Of a DNA stretch of 64,000 nucleotides, positions 42,965 to 54,149 are shown one piece after another (the stretch's first letter is position 1; each line of letters begins with the position of its first letter). The notes below the pieces were generated by a model. That model searched no databases. It was not told the origin of the DNA and was given only the letters and a program-made list of their open reading frames with translations. Both the position numbers and the translations under genes were made by a program. Source of the stretch: Tenodera sinensis (lineage: Eukaryota; Arthropoda; Insecta; Mantodea; Mantidae). Location: contig CM060969.1 in the NCBI GenBank assembly GCA_030765045.1, positions 55,691,716 through 55,755,715 of the forward strand. The letters run 5' to 3'.

Positions 42965-43620
42965 ATTAAATCTACGCCTCGTGTGTGAACAGCATAACCA
43001 AAAACGAAATAGCCATTGTCAAACTTCGAATTCAAGTTTGGCATTTTCCAAGAACGCGACACGATAATTTTCCAAGAAACATTTCCAGCCTTAAACTATT
43101 CTCTACGTGCATTTTCAGTTCCTCGAAAATGGCCAAAGTAATTTTGACTAAATTTCCAGATGTTTAAGATATTTCCGTTACAAATAAACTGCATATGTTG
43201 AATTTCCTACGCTTAGGCTGTGACATTTCTTTTCCCTCTCCGTGAATTTTGTATAATTGGTAAATATGGTAAGAGACAAAGACGTAGGTTGCATTGATAC
43301 ACATTATACCCAATAACATTTATTGTGACATTAATCAGAAATACTGCCTATTATTGAATTGAACTTTCAAAACAAAAAGTATTGTTCTTCAACTGCCAAG
43401 GCGCGGTTCGTTTTCTTTTTCACTTGTAGCCATGCAAAATTTGGAATGTTAGTGATTTGACGTTTCTTCAGGCTTTCATATCCTACAAGAAATGTATAGT
43501 AAAACACTTGCAAACGCTCATCTCGAACAAGATGAGACGCACATTGAACTATAAGCTTTGTAACAACAGTTAAAGAAAGTCACGTTAATGTAACACAACA
43601 TTTTTAGTATGACTCAAAGG
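42965..43620 (+). repeat. Family A forward copy, head missing
   Basis: GTGTGTGAACAGCATAACCA, AAGAACGCGACACGATAATT, TTAAACTATTCTCTACGTGC, GATGTTTAAGATATTTCCGT and tail AGTTAAAGAAAGTCACGTTA. Confidence 0.8.
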
Positions 43621-43679
43621 AGAGGTGGACGTAGGCTATAGACGGAGGGGATTCCACACTGAGCCAACATTTAAGTTAT

Positions 43680-43835
43680 TGGATGTCAGTTCCCGGGAGT
43701 TAGGCTTGAAATGAGTGCGAGGATACTCGTGCACTTGAGATTGTTCATCTCGAATCCGGCGTTCGCCACTCAGCCACCAGCCTCGTGGGTTTCCACCCCA
43801 GCAAGTCAGGCGACTACAACGCCACCCATCCATCA
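43680..43835 (-). repeat. Possible tRNA-like SINE remnant
   Basis: The minus strand contains GGTGGCTGAGTGGCGAACGC, A-box-like; the B box is not convincing. Confidence 0.3.
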
Positions 43836-44335
43836 AGAACAGCAGTTACAGTTATAATTCTCCTTGCTTTTTGAAGCAAAACATCTACGATCCCTAAAAG
43901 TGAATGACCAGACTTATAATCTTGGGAACTAATAACCGAGGTTAGCGGCACTGGAGTTCACGCCAGTCATGTGAACTACATACAGAGATCAGGTAACCTG
44001 GAAACATTAAATTTCGCTCTACCAGTCTTCAATATTGCATTCCCACAACTTTGTCTTCAGTTCTCCTAGAATTCAATTCCTTCCAACCTAGTACATGTTT
44101 ATGAAAAATTAATGATGTGATCCCTTGTGCTTGTTTACATTAATCATCTTATGACATAAGTTTTTAAAAAATAAACATTTATTTAAAGGTTCAGTCATAT
44201 AATTTGAATAGCGCCAGCATATAGCACCACAAGTAGTGACACTGGTGCTAAATGAAGTGAAGTGATGATGAGAGGGAAATTGAAACAAACGTTACAGGTC
44301 AAAGTTTAAGATAGCTCGCTGGCATTTACTAGGTA
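43836..44335. other. Unassigned sequence
   Basis: Nothing recognised. Confidence 0.4.
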
Positions 44336-44339
44336 CGGA

Positions 44340-45310
44340 TTTTTATGATCTAAACCTAATGAAATATGCATGTATTAATGATCTAACACTTACCAAATCC
44401 TGATCTAAATTCCTGAAATTATGACCTAAAATTTAAAATAAAAACTAAAAGATATATTTACTTTTCACAATTGCATACCTTTCTTAACTTTCATTTTCAA
44501 TAGAATTGCACTGGATAACGACATGTAGTTTCATACAGTCAACTTTAAGGATCTCTGGATGACACCAAGTAAAACCGTATACTTCGAGAAACTTTTTTCT
44601 ACATCACAGGATGTAATGGAAGCAAATTTCAAATAAGGGAAATCATTAGCAAAAAATCCAGGTTCATTTGAATCAGCTTCTGCTTCTTTGTCACAAAAAA
44701 TGTATGCAATTTTACACAACGTTGTTCATTTGCAGGGTTTATTTCAAGTGCACCACATTAATTTCCCCTAACCTTGTCAGTTGCTTCGCTCTGTGTAATT
44801 GATAACGCAATTTTAGTTTCCTTCACAATGATTAATGCAACACACAATTTTATGCCCACAATTTCAAGGCGATTGGTGGACTTTAATATTACAGAGACAT
44901 AACTTGGTTCTATATAGGCTAAATGTTTTGACATGGTGATTGAAAACAAATGTGCATTTTAACTGAGGATCAATCACTTTCGTCGCAGCTATTGAAAAAT
45001 CTCAATTTCACTGTTGTAAATGAAATAGTAGTAGTCTGCAGCATCAAGTCAAGTCCTCTAACAAAATACAATGGGCTCAGGGGAAAATTATGTTCTGAAA
45101 ATTACGTTTACAAAAATATGAGATGTTAAATGTTATATAAAATATAGCTAAAAGTATGCTCTTATTCATATACTTAGTCAAAAATTGACCTAACATAAAT
45201 ATGTAATCAAATATGCATTTATATGGCCAATAAGAGCTCATTTATTGTGTTCACAAATTTTGGGAACATACTTAAATTAACTTGGGTATGGAAAAATAAG
45301 CCATGATAAA
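44340..45310 (-). mobile_element. hAT-like element remnant
   Basis: The C-terminal transposase region (44531-44949) is bracketed by AT-rich subrepeats: GATCTAAA/GACCTAAA units at about 44348-44440 and ATATGTAATC / CTTAGTCAAAAATTGACCTA near 45170-45210. The element limits and target duplication were not identified. Confidence 0.45.
44531..44949 (-). pseudogene. hAT transposase C-terminal fossil
   Basis: Two frames in order on the minus strand. 44949-44758 reads MSKHLAYIEPSYVSVILKST, then ITQSEATDKVRGN, resembling the 'F..I..AI..LE' to 'NPG' region before dimerisation. 44719-44531 reads FFANDFPYLKFASITSCDVE then KSFSKYTVLLGV. 'FxFAPITSCDVERSFSxYK' is the hallmark of the hAT C-terminus, needed for multimerisation. 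A frameshift separates the two parts. The catalytic core is absent. Confidence 0.75.
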
Positions 45311-46134
45311 ATAGAAATGCGAGTCCTAATTTATGAGTTCTGAGATAAACCTAGAGAAAACTCTTTATCTTAGAGGACGGTCCTGGCAGCTCTGTTCACG
45401 AGTGTGTGCCTTCACCACCTCGGCTACCTGTGTAGATTCAGTAATATATGTCTGTGTGGTGCTTTCATTTTTCTGCAAACCATCACTGTGCCACTTAGAT
45501 CTCCTTTCCTCCTCGCTGTTTAGCGCAAACTATTCTCATCTTTTTGGCATCAAAGTCTGGTCTTTATGTAAGTAAAACAGGAAACCTGTTCAGAAGAATG
45601 TATGAGTGCTCGAACAAAAGAACGTTGGTGTTGCAGAAGAGAAGGAAAAAGTGGTGTATTTGGGGTGGAAGGAAGTTTCTCATGATGGCAGAATTTCCGC
45701 CCTGGTGTTTACTTTTTCATTACTTGGATGTCTGCACGCAGCTATTTATTTCTCAAGCCAAATTCTTCTCACCACATGATAATAAAACATGCGTGACGTT
45801 AACTGCTTTATGCATGCATAAACACTTCACAAACTTTTTGGTGTATTTTAACTCTCGGGGGAAATGAAAATACCAGCGATTAATCACAAGAACAGCAAGT
45901 AATCTAGCCAGAGACTCAAAATTCACAACTGTGTTCAGTGAGATATTTTAGACATTATGTTCTGATTGACAATTTGTATTTCTCTGAGGCAGATTTACCT
46001 ACCTACCTCCATGTTTACATATACGCACTTCTTGGCATCCGTCAGTATCACCTGAACTAGGGAGATTAGACCTCCTATCACACCAATATTAATCTGTTAA
46101 ATTCTAAGCAAGCCTCAATAATACAACAAAATAA
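45311..46134. other. Unassigned sequence
   Basis: Open frames at 45333-45575 and 45544-45867 show no known motif or conserved-looking composition. Confidence 0.4.
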
Positions 46135-46650
46135 TTAATTAGACGAAGTATTAATTATATTCCAGCCGAAAATTTAACAACGAGATTTCACTGAAAATGC
46201 ATTTTTTGAGACTCTCTGAGCGCCCAAAACAGAATGTTTAGAAAAAGATCCATTTATATGTATGTGTGCGCGCGCACGCTCGCATCTGTCTGTCCACAGT
46301 ACAGTTCAGAAATGAAAATCGTAAGATACTTAACTTGGATTTAAGTTCAGGATCATCTAAGAATGTGGCATGAAGATTCAAAATATATGTTCCATCCCAA
46401 ACTTCATTTTACATGGAAGATCGTTCGAAAATTTTATTTACTTAAAAATGGCTGTAACAACTTTGAATAAATTATCATATGTTTAAGATATTTTCATGAC
46501 ATGAAACATATACGAGATTGAATTTAGAGGATAGGATGTGATGTGCTAATTGTGAATGACTTAAGGGATAGACAAAAATCTTAGTACATAAAAAATGTAG
46601 GTTTTCTCAAAGTACACAATTTTTTAAAAAAGAAAACACTTTCAATATTG
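46135..46650 (+). repeat. Family A forward copy, tail missing
   Basis: ACAACGAGATTTCACTGAAA, AGAAAAAGATCCATTTATAT, a short GT/GC tract, CTAAGAATGTGGCATGAAGA, AAATGGCTGTAACAACTTTG and ATATGTTTAAGATATTTTCA. Confidence 0.8.
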
Positions 46651-46694
46651 GTTTGCAATATTTCAACATTATTCTTCCAGTTCTTCTCCCATCA

Positions 46695-46920
46695 TCTTTT
46701 GGGTCTAGAGGTAACATGGTAGTTTCTGGTTCCCGAGGTCGCGGGTTCAAATCTAACGGAGGGTGATATAGTTTTTTTTTGTTTTTTTTTTCCGGGCGTA
46801 AAAATCCTTAGCATTGTTTTCTTGGGAAGGGAAGTCCCGTGTCGTGGATTTACGATACGTAAAAGTATCTCAAGTTTGATAGAGAGGGCTCTGAGCAAAA
46901 TTAAGCACGTCGTTCACGCC
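46695..46920 (+). repeat. tRNA-derived SINE with conserved 3' body
   Basis: A-box-like TCTAGAGGTAACATGGTAG, B-box-like TCGCGGGTTCAAATCTAACG, a T-rich spacer, then the body TTCTTGGGAAGGGAAGTCCC ... GTCGTTCACGCC shared with 18870-18985. Confidence 0.7.
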
Positions 46921-47165
46921 TAATTACACTGAAAGGCCAAAAGTCATGGTAACGCACTGTATGTGACCTTAATAACACCATGCTCCTCCATAAGCCCTCA
47001 AACGTGAGGCACCGACTCTGCAAGGTGCTGGAATAGTTCTGGAGGGATGTGGACCCTCGAAACTTGCAATGCTGCTCGCAATTGTTCTTCTGTTGCTGCG
47101 TTCGTGCTGCGCACACCAGCATTGGCAACATCCCATAAATACTCGACTGGATTCAGATGATTACA
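46921..47165 (-). pseudogene. Tc1-like transposase C-terminal fragment with terminus
   Basis: The minus strand reads HLNPVEYLWDVANAGVRSTN, then ATEEQLRAALQVSRVHIPPE and LFQHLAESVPHV. This is the 'HLNPIEHLWDxxxRxVR' block, which sits just before the last catalytic residue of DD34E enzymes, followed by the 'LxxSMPRR' tail of Tc1 transposases. After the coding end comes GGCCTTTCAGTGTAATTAGG, which looks like a Tc1 terminal sequence (CACTGAAAGGCCAAAAGTCA on the plus strand). It abuts the SINE at 46920. The rest of the element is missing. Confidence 0.75.
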
Positions 47166-47337
47166 ACCAATAAATAAAGTGACTCAGGCTAGTGTCCATG
47201 ATACATATTTGTTACCACGGCACCACAAGCAGTGGGCCCTGATGATACATGAAGTACGGTAATCAGTCATGGGAATTCTTAAGCATTTAAGCCACGATGG
47301 AAGGAAATAAGGAAGAGTCAGTGAGTAGTGGTGGTGT

Positions 47338-47376
47338 TTAAGGGCCCGTCGACAACTAGGTTATTAGGGCCCTAGG
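47338..47376 (+). repeat. Dispersed motif 'TTAAGGGCCCGTCGACA', second copy
   Basis: Partner of 19945-19985, same orientation. Confidence 0.6.
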
Positions 47377-47449
47377 AAATAAGGAGGAAGTGTGACTGCA
47401 CTGAAATGACGTCGTAGGTAACAAACCATCCCACGTCCCTCGTAAAATC

Positions 47450-47740
47450 TTTATCACTTACAGACAGCACTTTGTAGTACTAGTGACTTGAACACGAATA
47501 ACTGGAAACCAACTGCTTGTGATGATTATTATTGCGAAAGTAAACTCGGGAAAGAAAAGTTCCAGACCCAGGTTTACTGTTCCTCCCATTTGCCAATTAA
47601 GAAGACTGAAAGAAAAAACTGGAAGAACCTCAGTCAGGATGGCGGTCCTGGCGGATTTAAACCACAGATCTCCCATTCATGAGTCTGTGGCTTTACGACC
47701 TTGGCTATCCACATCAGTCGGTAGGCCCAGCATCCAAATA
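47450..47740 (-). repeat. tRNA-derived SINE, minus strand
   Basis: Head on the minus strand: GTGGATAGCCAAGGTCGTAA (A box) and TCTGTGGTTTAAATCCGCCA (B box). The body extends down to about 47450. Confidence 0.6.
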
Positions 47741-47848
47741 TCGTATACTGCAGGCTTTCTTCTGGCACCCTTAATGCTATGGGTAACTATTTTAACACCA
47801 CGACACGAAGATCTACAATACACAAATTAAAGAATGACACTTAAAATA

Positions 47849-48497
47849 CGAGCCGTGTTTTTAAAGTAAGTAGGTTTCAATATTTTGCCGCTACAGCGCT
47901 GCAGGCACAATTTTCAGCATGCGTAATTACTGCCTCCATCCATTACGAAGCCAGACACAGCTGCGACGAGTGGCAGTTTCTCCTACCGTTACAGCGTTTT
48001 AAAATGTTCAAAATAATTGAAGAACCCATCGACTGTATCAGTGATGAATGAGAAAAATATTACGGCATCAAAGATCTATTGCCCATTGTGTGAGGTTTAT
48101 GGGAAAGCAATAATGAGTGACAATGCCCGGCCAGACACTGCAAAATAAACTCAAGATGTGATGGCCTTTTTTCGTTGGGAACAATTCAGTCACCCTCCCT
48201 ACAGTCTGGATTTAGAACCAAGTGATCATCTGAAGAAATTCCTTGGTGAAAAACATTTCAAGGAGATGAAGTTGCGAAACAAGAAGTGCAGACTGGGCTT
48301 TCATCATGGGCGACATCACTCTTTGCGGAAACATACACAAACTGGTTTTCCGTTACGAAAAATGTCTGAATAATGGAGGTGAATACATAGAGAAATATTG
48401 TAAGCAGTAACGAAATGAATGGTACTAAAGTATGTCGAAAATAATGTTCCGTTATTTTTTGCAAAATTATCGGTGCTTACTTTAAAAACACGCCTCC
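47849..48497 (+). mobile_element. Internally deleted mariner element with TIRs and TA target site
   Basis: TA dinucleotides (47847-47848, 48498-48499) flank inverted ends CGAGCCGTGTTTTTAAAGTA and TACTTTAAAAACACGCCTCC. The second reversed is GGAGGCGTGTTTTTAAAGTA, so 18 of 20 positions match. The 649-bp length is about half that of a full mariner (about 1.3 kb), and the N-terminal half of the gene is missing. Confidence 0.9.
48095..48425 (+). pseudogene. mariner transposase C-terminal half (DD34D)
   Basis: The frame reads MSDNARPDTAK, a stop, TQDVMAFFRWEQFSHPPYSL, then DLEPSDHLKKFLGEKHFKEM. In another frame it reads RYEKCLNNGGEYIEK. The Asp of DNARP and the Asp of EPSD are separated by 34 residues (counting the stop), the mariner DD34D catalytic spacing. 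The residue after DNARP is Asp where His is usual. At least one stop and one frameshift inactivate it. The first catalytic Asp and DNA-binding domains are deleted. Confidence 0.85.
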
Positions 48498-48622
48498 TAT
48501 ATAATGGTAAATGAAGAACACAATGTAACTAAAACCACTAAGTTATACACTAACTACATGATTCTAGTGGTTCCAATTTATTCAGTTGTACCAATCCAAA
48601 GTTCCATTTTTACTCCTTCCTG

Positions 48623-48653
<31 letters not shown>
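48623..48653 (+). repeat. Poly(A) tract, 31 A
   Basis: Uninterrupted A run after TCCTTCCTG; no retroelement body was recognised upstream. Confidence 0.9.
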
Positions 48654-48654
<1 letters not shown>

Positions 48655-49115
48655 GCAGTTTTACACAAAAAGTAACATTTTTTATTCCCTTTTATACAGA
48701 GCAATTCTTGCATATATTATGTGTATCTCGGAAACGGTTCAATAGATTTTGATCAAATTTTGTGTTCAGATAAGGTTTCGCTTCCTAAGTTTATTTGCAT
48801 TGGTGTCTTGCTGAAAAAAACGCGATTTTATATATCTAAACCTGCTTTTCTCCCCTCTTCTGCAAATTATACAACTTTCTGTATGTGTGAAATAGAAATC
48901 CTACGTATTACAAATACACTGCTTTCTCTACTCAGATTCAGGTAGGTCTTTCCCTACTCACTCTTCTATAGACAATTTTCCACAGAAACGTGATTTTACA
49001 TACATTAAAAAACATTTTTATCCCCTCTTTTAAAATAAGTCATACAGTTTTCTATACGTTTGAAATGAAAATGCTACACATTACATTCGCACTGTCTTCT
49101 CTACTCATCTTTGGA
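48654..49115 (+). repeat. Diverged tandem repeat, unit about 165 bp
   Basis: Blocks recur in order: ACGCGATTTTATATATCTAA / ACGTGATTTTACATACATTA, CTTTTCTCCCCTCTTCTGCA / TTTTTATCCCCTCTTTTAAA, TGTGTGAAATAGAAATCCTA / CGTTTGAAATGAAAATGCTA and GCTTTCTCTACTCAGATT / GTCTTCTCTACTCATCTT. A partial unit precedes (ACATTTTTTATTCCCTTTTA). The repeated TTCTCTACTCA echoes the head of family A, but the rest does not match it. Confidence 0.75.
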
Positions 49116-49155
49116 TGACACATTTCTTGTGTCATCTTGCGAGTGACATATTTCT

Positions 49156-49156
<1 letters not shown>

Positions 49157-49215
<59 letters not shown>

Positions 49216-49225
49216 CGCGTGTGTG
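49157..49225 (+). repeat. (GT)n(GC)n microsatellite
   Basis: GT dinucleotides then GCGCGCGCGCGC then GTGTGTG. Confidence 0.95.
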
Positions 49226-49444
49226 ACATATTTTGGAGCTGAAACTAAGAAGTGCATTGACAAAATCATGCATATGTTAGGAAAAATAAGGACCGATCAC
49301 TATTTGCCTGAAATCGCTCTGCGGCAAACAATGAATGAACGATGATCAACGATCGGCGGCTATCTTTAACTTTGGAACAATTGCTCAGCAGCACTCGCTT
49401 GTTTATGTTTGGGTTGGTGTTACTTTTGGTTAGTACATTAGGTA

Positions 49445-50018
49445 GGAATATGTATAGGAGAGACACGGAGAGGGTTCGCCACTGAAGCCAGGTTTGTTGT
49501 ACCTGTGCCCCCAAGGGGGCAGCCCCGGGAGGAAGGATGAGGTGAGATGAGACACCGAGCGGCCAGATCTAGAATAAGGGTACAGACAATTGACAGAGAG
49601 CCCTAAGGTTTCCCAAGTGTGGCGACACCTTGAACTCTTTAGTTCTTCCGGCGTCAAGCAAGGGGGATATAGGGCACGGGGTCCAACGCCGCCAGATGCT
49701 GTCCCCCAGCCGTATCACACGGACAACGAGGGACGGAAAGAGTTCCTGTGCACAAATAGTTCCTGTCAAGCTGTACCTACCTAACGCCATCGCTGACACT
49801 TGTGACTCTGAAAGAACCAGGGGATGAAGAAAGATGAAGTGATTAATGAAACGAAATGAAAGGACAGGACATTCGGGGGATGTAATTATTCTTCTCAGCA
49901 TTCGCCTGGTGACCCGGATAAGCCCCCCAAAAACCAATGGGCCAGGAAGGTAGGTCACGGGGATCGAAACCGCGACCACAGCGGGCCACAGATGTGGGCC
50001 TGAGCCATCTCGCTCGGT
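49445..50018 (-). mobile_element. 574-bp SINE-like element with 11-bp target duplication
   Basis: TACATTAGGTA lies at 49434-49444 and again at 50019-50029, perfect. On the minus strand the element starts immediately with a tRNA-like head ACCGAGCGAGATGGCTCAGG (A box) and GTCGCGGTTTCGATCCCCGT (B box). A GC-rich body of about 500 bp follows; it has no recognised LINE tail and no poly(A). Head at the exact boundary plus a perfect duplication makes this a clear retroposition, and it is long for a SINE. Confidence 0.85.
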
Positions 50019-50032
50019 TACATTAGGTAAAT

Positions 50033-50109
<77 letters not shown>
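50033..50109 (+). repeat. (CA)n microsatellite
   Basis: About 38 CA dinucleotides, immediately beyond the target duplication of the preceding SINE. Confidence 0.95.
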
Positions 50110-50114
<5 letters not shown>

Positions 50115-50149
50115 ACTCTCATAGTTCCAGATTCAAGAGAGGATGGAGA

Positions 50150-50245
50150 ATAATCCTGAGTATAGAAACATTCCCACCCTTCGACTGGGCATAGAACCTG
50201 AGACCTCTAGATATGAAGGTTAACATGGCAACCACCAGAACAAAG
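50150..50245 (-). repeat. tRNA-like SINE head
   Basis: The minus strand has TGGTGGTTGCCATGTTAACC and GGTCTCAGGTTCTATGCCCA, A- and B-box-like. Confidence 0.5.
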
Positions 50246-51229
50246 AGGCAGTTGAAAGGAAACGTCTATCCAAGTTATTTTGTAACGCTGTGCAACTGTT
50301 CCTGCAATATTTAATAGCTCGTTGCTAAGTTTTACGATGATTATATGCTATTTACTTCTGTAGACCATAGAGTACCTGGCGGATTACTAATTAATTCAGT
50401 ACCGTAATTATATTCTGTCAATGTATTTATTCTTCCTCGCTAACAAAGACGAAACTATTTTTCTTTTTAGGTTTAAACCAAGTTTATTCTTCCCCTAATG
50501 ACTTGCCTTGTATAACTGGCTTGACCGATCTTAAAACTAAGAGGAACGTTTACATTACAAGACCCGAGGACATGCAATGACGTCAGCAGTAGTCCCCTCC
50601 CACTCTGTATCCTAGGGGTCTTTACAGCTGTCCTTTGCAACGTTTCGGGGTATACTTGTCATGAATTATACAGGAGCAGAAATATAAACAGGGAGAGAAA
50701 AGGATACATGACGTATGTGGGAAGGGGCTCTAGACAGAAATAAGCTTTTATCACCCGCGAGGCTTGTAGCACATAAAACAGCAGTTTTTGTTGGTCGGGT
50801 GAATATGTTCTTCTGTTGCACCATTAACGTTGTTTTGCTTTTGTCTCAGAAATTACTGCTGCATATGTCACCCAGTTTTAATATGACTTTCTTACGTCCT
50901 ACATCAGCACAGGCACTAAACCGAAGTCACACACTGAAACCAGACCTTCTCAACCATGCTATACGGTGTTTTCTTATTACCACTCTGAATGGTATATGAT
51001 GTTCTAAAATATATACTACATATACCTACATGTCCTTCGTGGTATGTTTCTGGTCTTCGTCTAGGAGCTGATAAATTATCGGCCTTACCCAGAGATCGTA
51101 GTACTACTCCACGATATTTTCCCCTTACGTTTATACACGTGTTAGTAGATGACATGTAAAATTGCAAGTCTTTCTAGGCAGCAGTAGACAGTCGGCAGTC
51201 ATTTCAGGTAGTTGTGGTGCGTGTGGTGT
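50246..51229. other. Unassigned sequence
   Basis: No recognised feature in about 1 kb. Confidence 0.4.
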
Positions 51230-51735
51230 TGAAAATGGAAAATATGCTGCAACATGCAGTAACAAAATTCTTCATAAAAAAGTTTAACACCGACCAAAAT
51301 TCATTTATGACTTGTAAATGTGTGTGGGACCTTTTCACTTTCAATTTCCACCGCGTCCGAGTTTAAAGATGGTCGTGAAAGCCTCCAATTGATCAACACG
51401 AAAGATGTGCAAAAAGAGCAACCACACTGGCAATCATTGGAAAAGTATATGATAAGATTTTGGAAGATGGTGTACAAAGGTGCGTGTAATTGCTAATGCT
51501 CTAGAGATGCTCTAGGATATGTGTTGGTCACATCTTTCTCCAGAACTGAACAAGGAACACTTTGCGCAAGATGGGTGCCGCGTGTGCTCCCTGCAGATCA
51601 AAAAACGCATTCGTACGACACTCTTCGAACAGTGCTTGGTGTGTTGTGAGAAAAATGTGAGTTGCGCCAATACATGACAATGACATGGATTTATGCATCT
51701 TGTGCGCTGATCTTCCATAATCATATAATGCACTT
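51230..51735 (+). pseudogene. mariner transposase N-terminal fossil
   Basis: The plus strand starts MENMLQHAVTKFFIKKFNTD, the first helix-turn-helix region of a mariner transposase ('RAVIKFFxKKG'). It continues, in shifting frames, with FKDGRESLQ, LGYVLVTSFSRTEQGTLC and ARWVPRVLPADQK, and ends near MTMTWIYASC. 'FKxGRESLEDDxR', 'CARWVPRLLTxEQK' and 'TxDETWIxHY' are the matching mariner blocks. The C-terminal half is missing. It is not the missing half of the 47.8-kb copy: the two lie 2.7 kb apart and that copy keeps both of its own TIRs. Confidence 0.7.
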
Positions 51736-52560
51736 CCTTTCAGCATAGTTCTAAATGAAACTATAATTGGTTAATTTACCTTTATAACCAACCATTACTG
51801 ATCATAGGAATACAAGGGGAAAATAGACAAAAATATAATGCAATTTCATTGGATCAATATGTACATCATATTCATACAAACCATATACATAAACTTATTG
51901 ATGTCTAATTTCTAAACATTAGTTAATTACAATAAAAGAGTAATTTATTTAATCGTAGAGATCTTCATTTTCACAAATATGTCACATGTATCGTATATCC
52001 CTATACACGGAAGTACATAATATATTATGCTTCTTTAACTATATTTAATATTATTGTTTCCATTTGGTTTGAATTAGGGGTTTTGTGTTCCTGGTCTCTG
52101 GAGACAATTTTAGAACATATATACCAAAGGTTTGTATGTGAGACAACAGGGCTGGATTCTGCTGGGTATCAACACATTACAGTAAGGTACTTTCACAATC
52201 TGAGATAAATACGACTTCTCCTAGCTCAAGTTTTAACACGCTTATGGCGACATAAGCTAACATATCCTTACACATGATAGGTAGAAACCCTTAGACAAAA
52301 CATTAGGGACATTTGCTTTGTGTTTGTTTTCACATGGAACCCTCGGTCTATAACGACACATACTCGCTTTATGAACATGAAAGACGGATGCCGGCAGATA
52401 TTACACTAATAATTTGGTTACATTGTCGGGCGCCACGACGCTTTGGATTCGATATAGTTTGGAAAAAGATGGATAGGCTAATAACAGGTTCTGGGTTAAT
52501 ATACTTATATTATTGGATTAAATTTATTGACTACTACAGCATTTACATCTTGGGCTGCCG
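51736..52560. other. Unassigned AT-rich sequence
   Basis: No recognised feature. Confidence 0.4.
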
Positions 52561-53215
52561 TTGAAATTGGGCCGAGGCCCTTTTGCCATTGAACGGTCTC
52601 TTAGACTTCTTACATATGTTACATATTTTGATGTGTGCTGTTGTTTACCACTTTTACTAATGTTTGTTTTACTTTCTTCAATTTTAGTTTTAATATTACT
52701 TTTATGTTTTGTACCACATTTCTCAGATAGTCTCTTTATGTTTTCCTTTTACCTAACATTATTTATTGTTTTTAAATCACTCAGTTCACTCTAACCTTCT
52801 TCTTTATCTCCCTCTCATTTAGTTTCTAATTTCCCTAACCATTTGCTAACGAAACCACAATGGTTTACTTTCTTCTTAGCACCTTTTTACCAATTTCCAT
52901 TTGCTTTCCACACTTAACCTTCGATTTTCTTTCTATTTAACTTTAGCCCTACGCTTTTCATCTCATCCTCCTCTCTGTTATTCCTGACTGTAGTTAAATA
53001 AACCCACTTGTTCTTCGTCAGACGGCGCGGAGTAGCACCTTCATCACTTCTCTTTGGCTTCCTATATATTAGCACACTTTTATTATCTAAAACCTACTTA
53101 CCTATAACGTCACTTTTCTCTATATCTGCAAAGATTTATTGTTTACTCTTTTACCAACACATTCTATTCACCTACATAATATCTGTATCACGATCTTCCC
53201 ATTCAAATTTATAAT
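52561..53215. other. Pyrimidine-rich (C/T strand-biased) stretch
   Basis: The plus strand is dominated by T and C with very few G for about 600 bases (for example CTAACCTTCTTCTTTATCTC). Open frames here give hydrophobic translations that simply reflect the T-richness. Origin unknown. Confidence 0.45.
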
Positions 53216-53894
53216 AACAAAATAATTTTGTCACATGAGTATAAAATTATTCGGCTATGAACCAGAAATATACATACCAAAACACCAAGCAAATATTCCA
53301 GAAGAACACCTGGAAATTCCTGAATAGAATTCACATTCAATATGTATTTATTCTTCTAACATGTATTAACAGGAAAATACGAAACAATCAGTCCGTTGAC
53401 TTGTAACACAACATTTCTTTAATAGGTAAGGTCACATACTACTAATGCTATCTACATATATTTGAATAAATTATTTTAATTAATAAAATCACTGTCAATA
53501 CATAAACATATTAATGTTGCAAACTATTTACTATTTCTCGTGGAAATGCTTAATCTACTTGTAACTACCGTACCTTGTCTTGTTGTATCGATTAGAGAAA
53601 CAAACAAAGAACAACGTCACTTATATCAGATGAAAACAGAGAGCTACAACTAATTTAACATTCCATGTGTAGGATCTGAGAAACATTTAAGACTTACCTC
53701 CCACAGCAACATAACCTGCAAATGTCACACAACATATTTGATTCAAATGCTCAGATAAACAACAGGTTAACCAAAACGTCTTTCTCATTTCTTGTATCAC
53801 ATATATTTAATAATACATAATGCGCACCAGTAAATATTTATCAGGGAGAAGACAATTTTATTATGTCTGGGTGATTAGTAGTTACTCTACTGCA
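53216..53894. other. Unassigned AT-rich sequence
   Basis: No recognised feature. Confidence 0.4.
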
Positions 53895-54070
53895 TATCTA
53901 TGTTAGCTAAAGGAATTACTGTATTTCATAAAGCATTCACAATAGATATTTACATAAATAGACGATCTGAAGACCCTTAAAAAAGAAAACTTTTTTAGTA
54001 AAAGGTCTGTTTATGTTTCTGTGTATGCTACATTTTAACAGCATGAGAAAAGAATAAAATGACGAATAAA
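53895..54070 (+). repeat. Family A 5' fragment, diverged
   Basis: AGGAATTACTGTATTTCATA, then AGTAAAAGGTCTGTTTATGT and TTTAACAGCATGAGAAAAGA fit the head-to-microsatellite region. Confidence 0.55.
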
Positions 54071-54149
54071 TACAAGTACTGGGTATTTAATGTAATTAAC
54101 GTTCTTCCACACAATAATCGTGCGTAGAACAGGATTGGAAGTATTTACG

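Noticed and set aside
45333..45867. Overlapping plus-strand frames as a possible small gene
   Set aside because: No motif, no splice or promoter support, and ordinary composition.
49569..50108. 179-codon minus-strand open frame
   Set aside because: It starts as translated (GT)n and runs through the 574-bp SINE; there is no protein motif.
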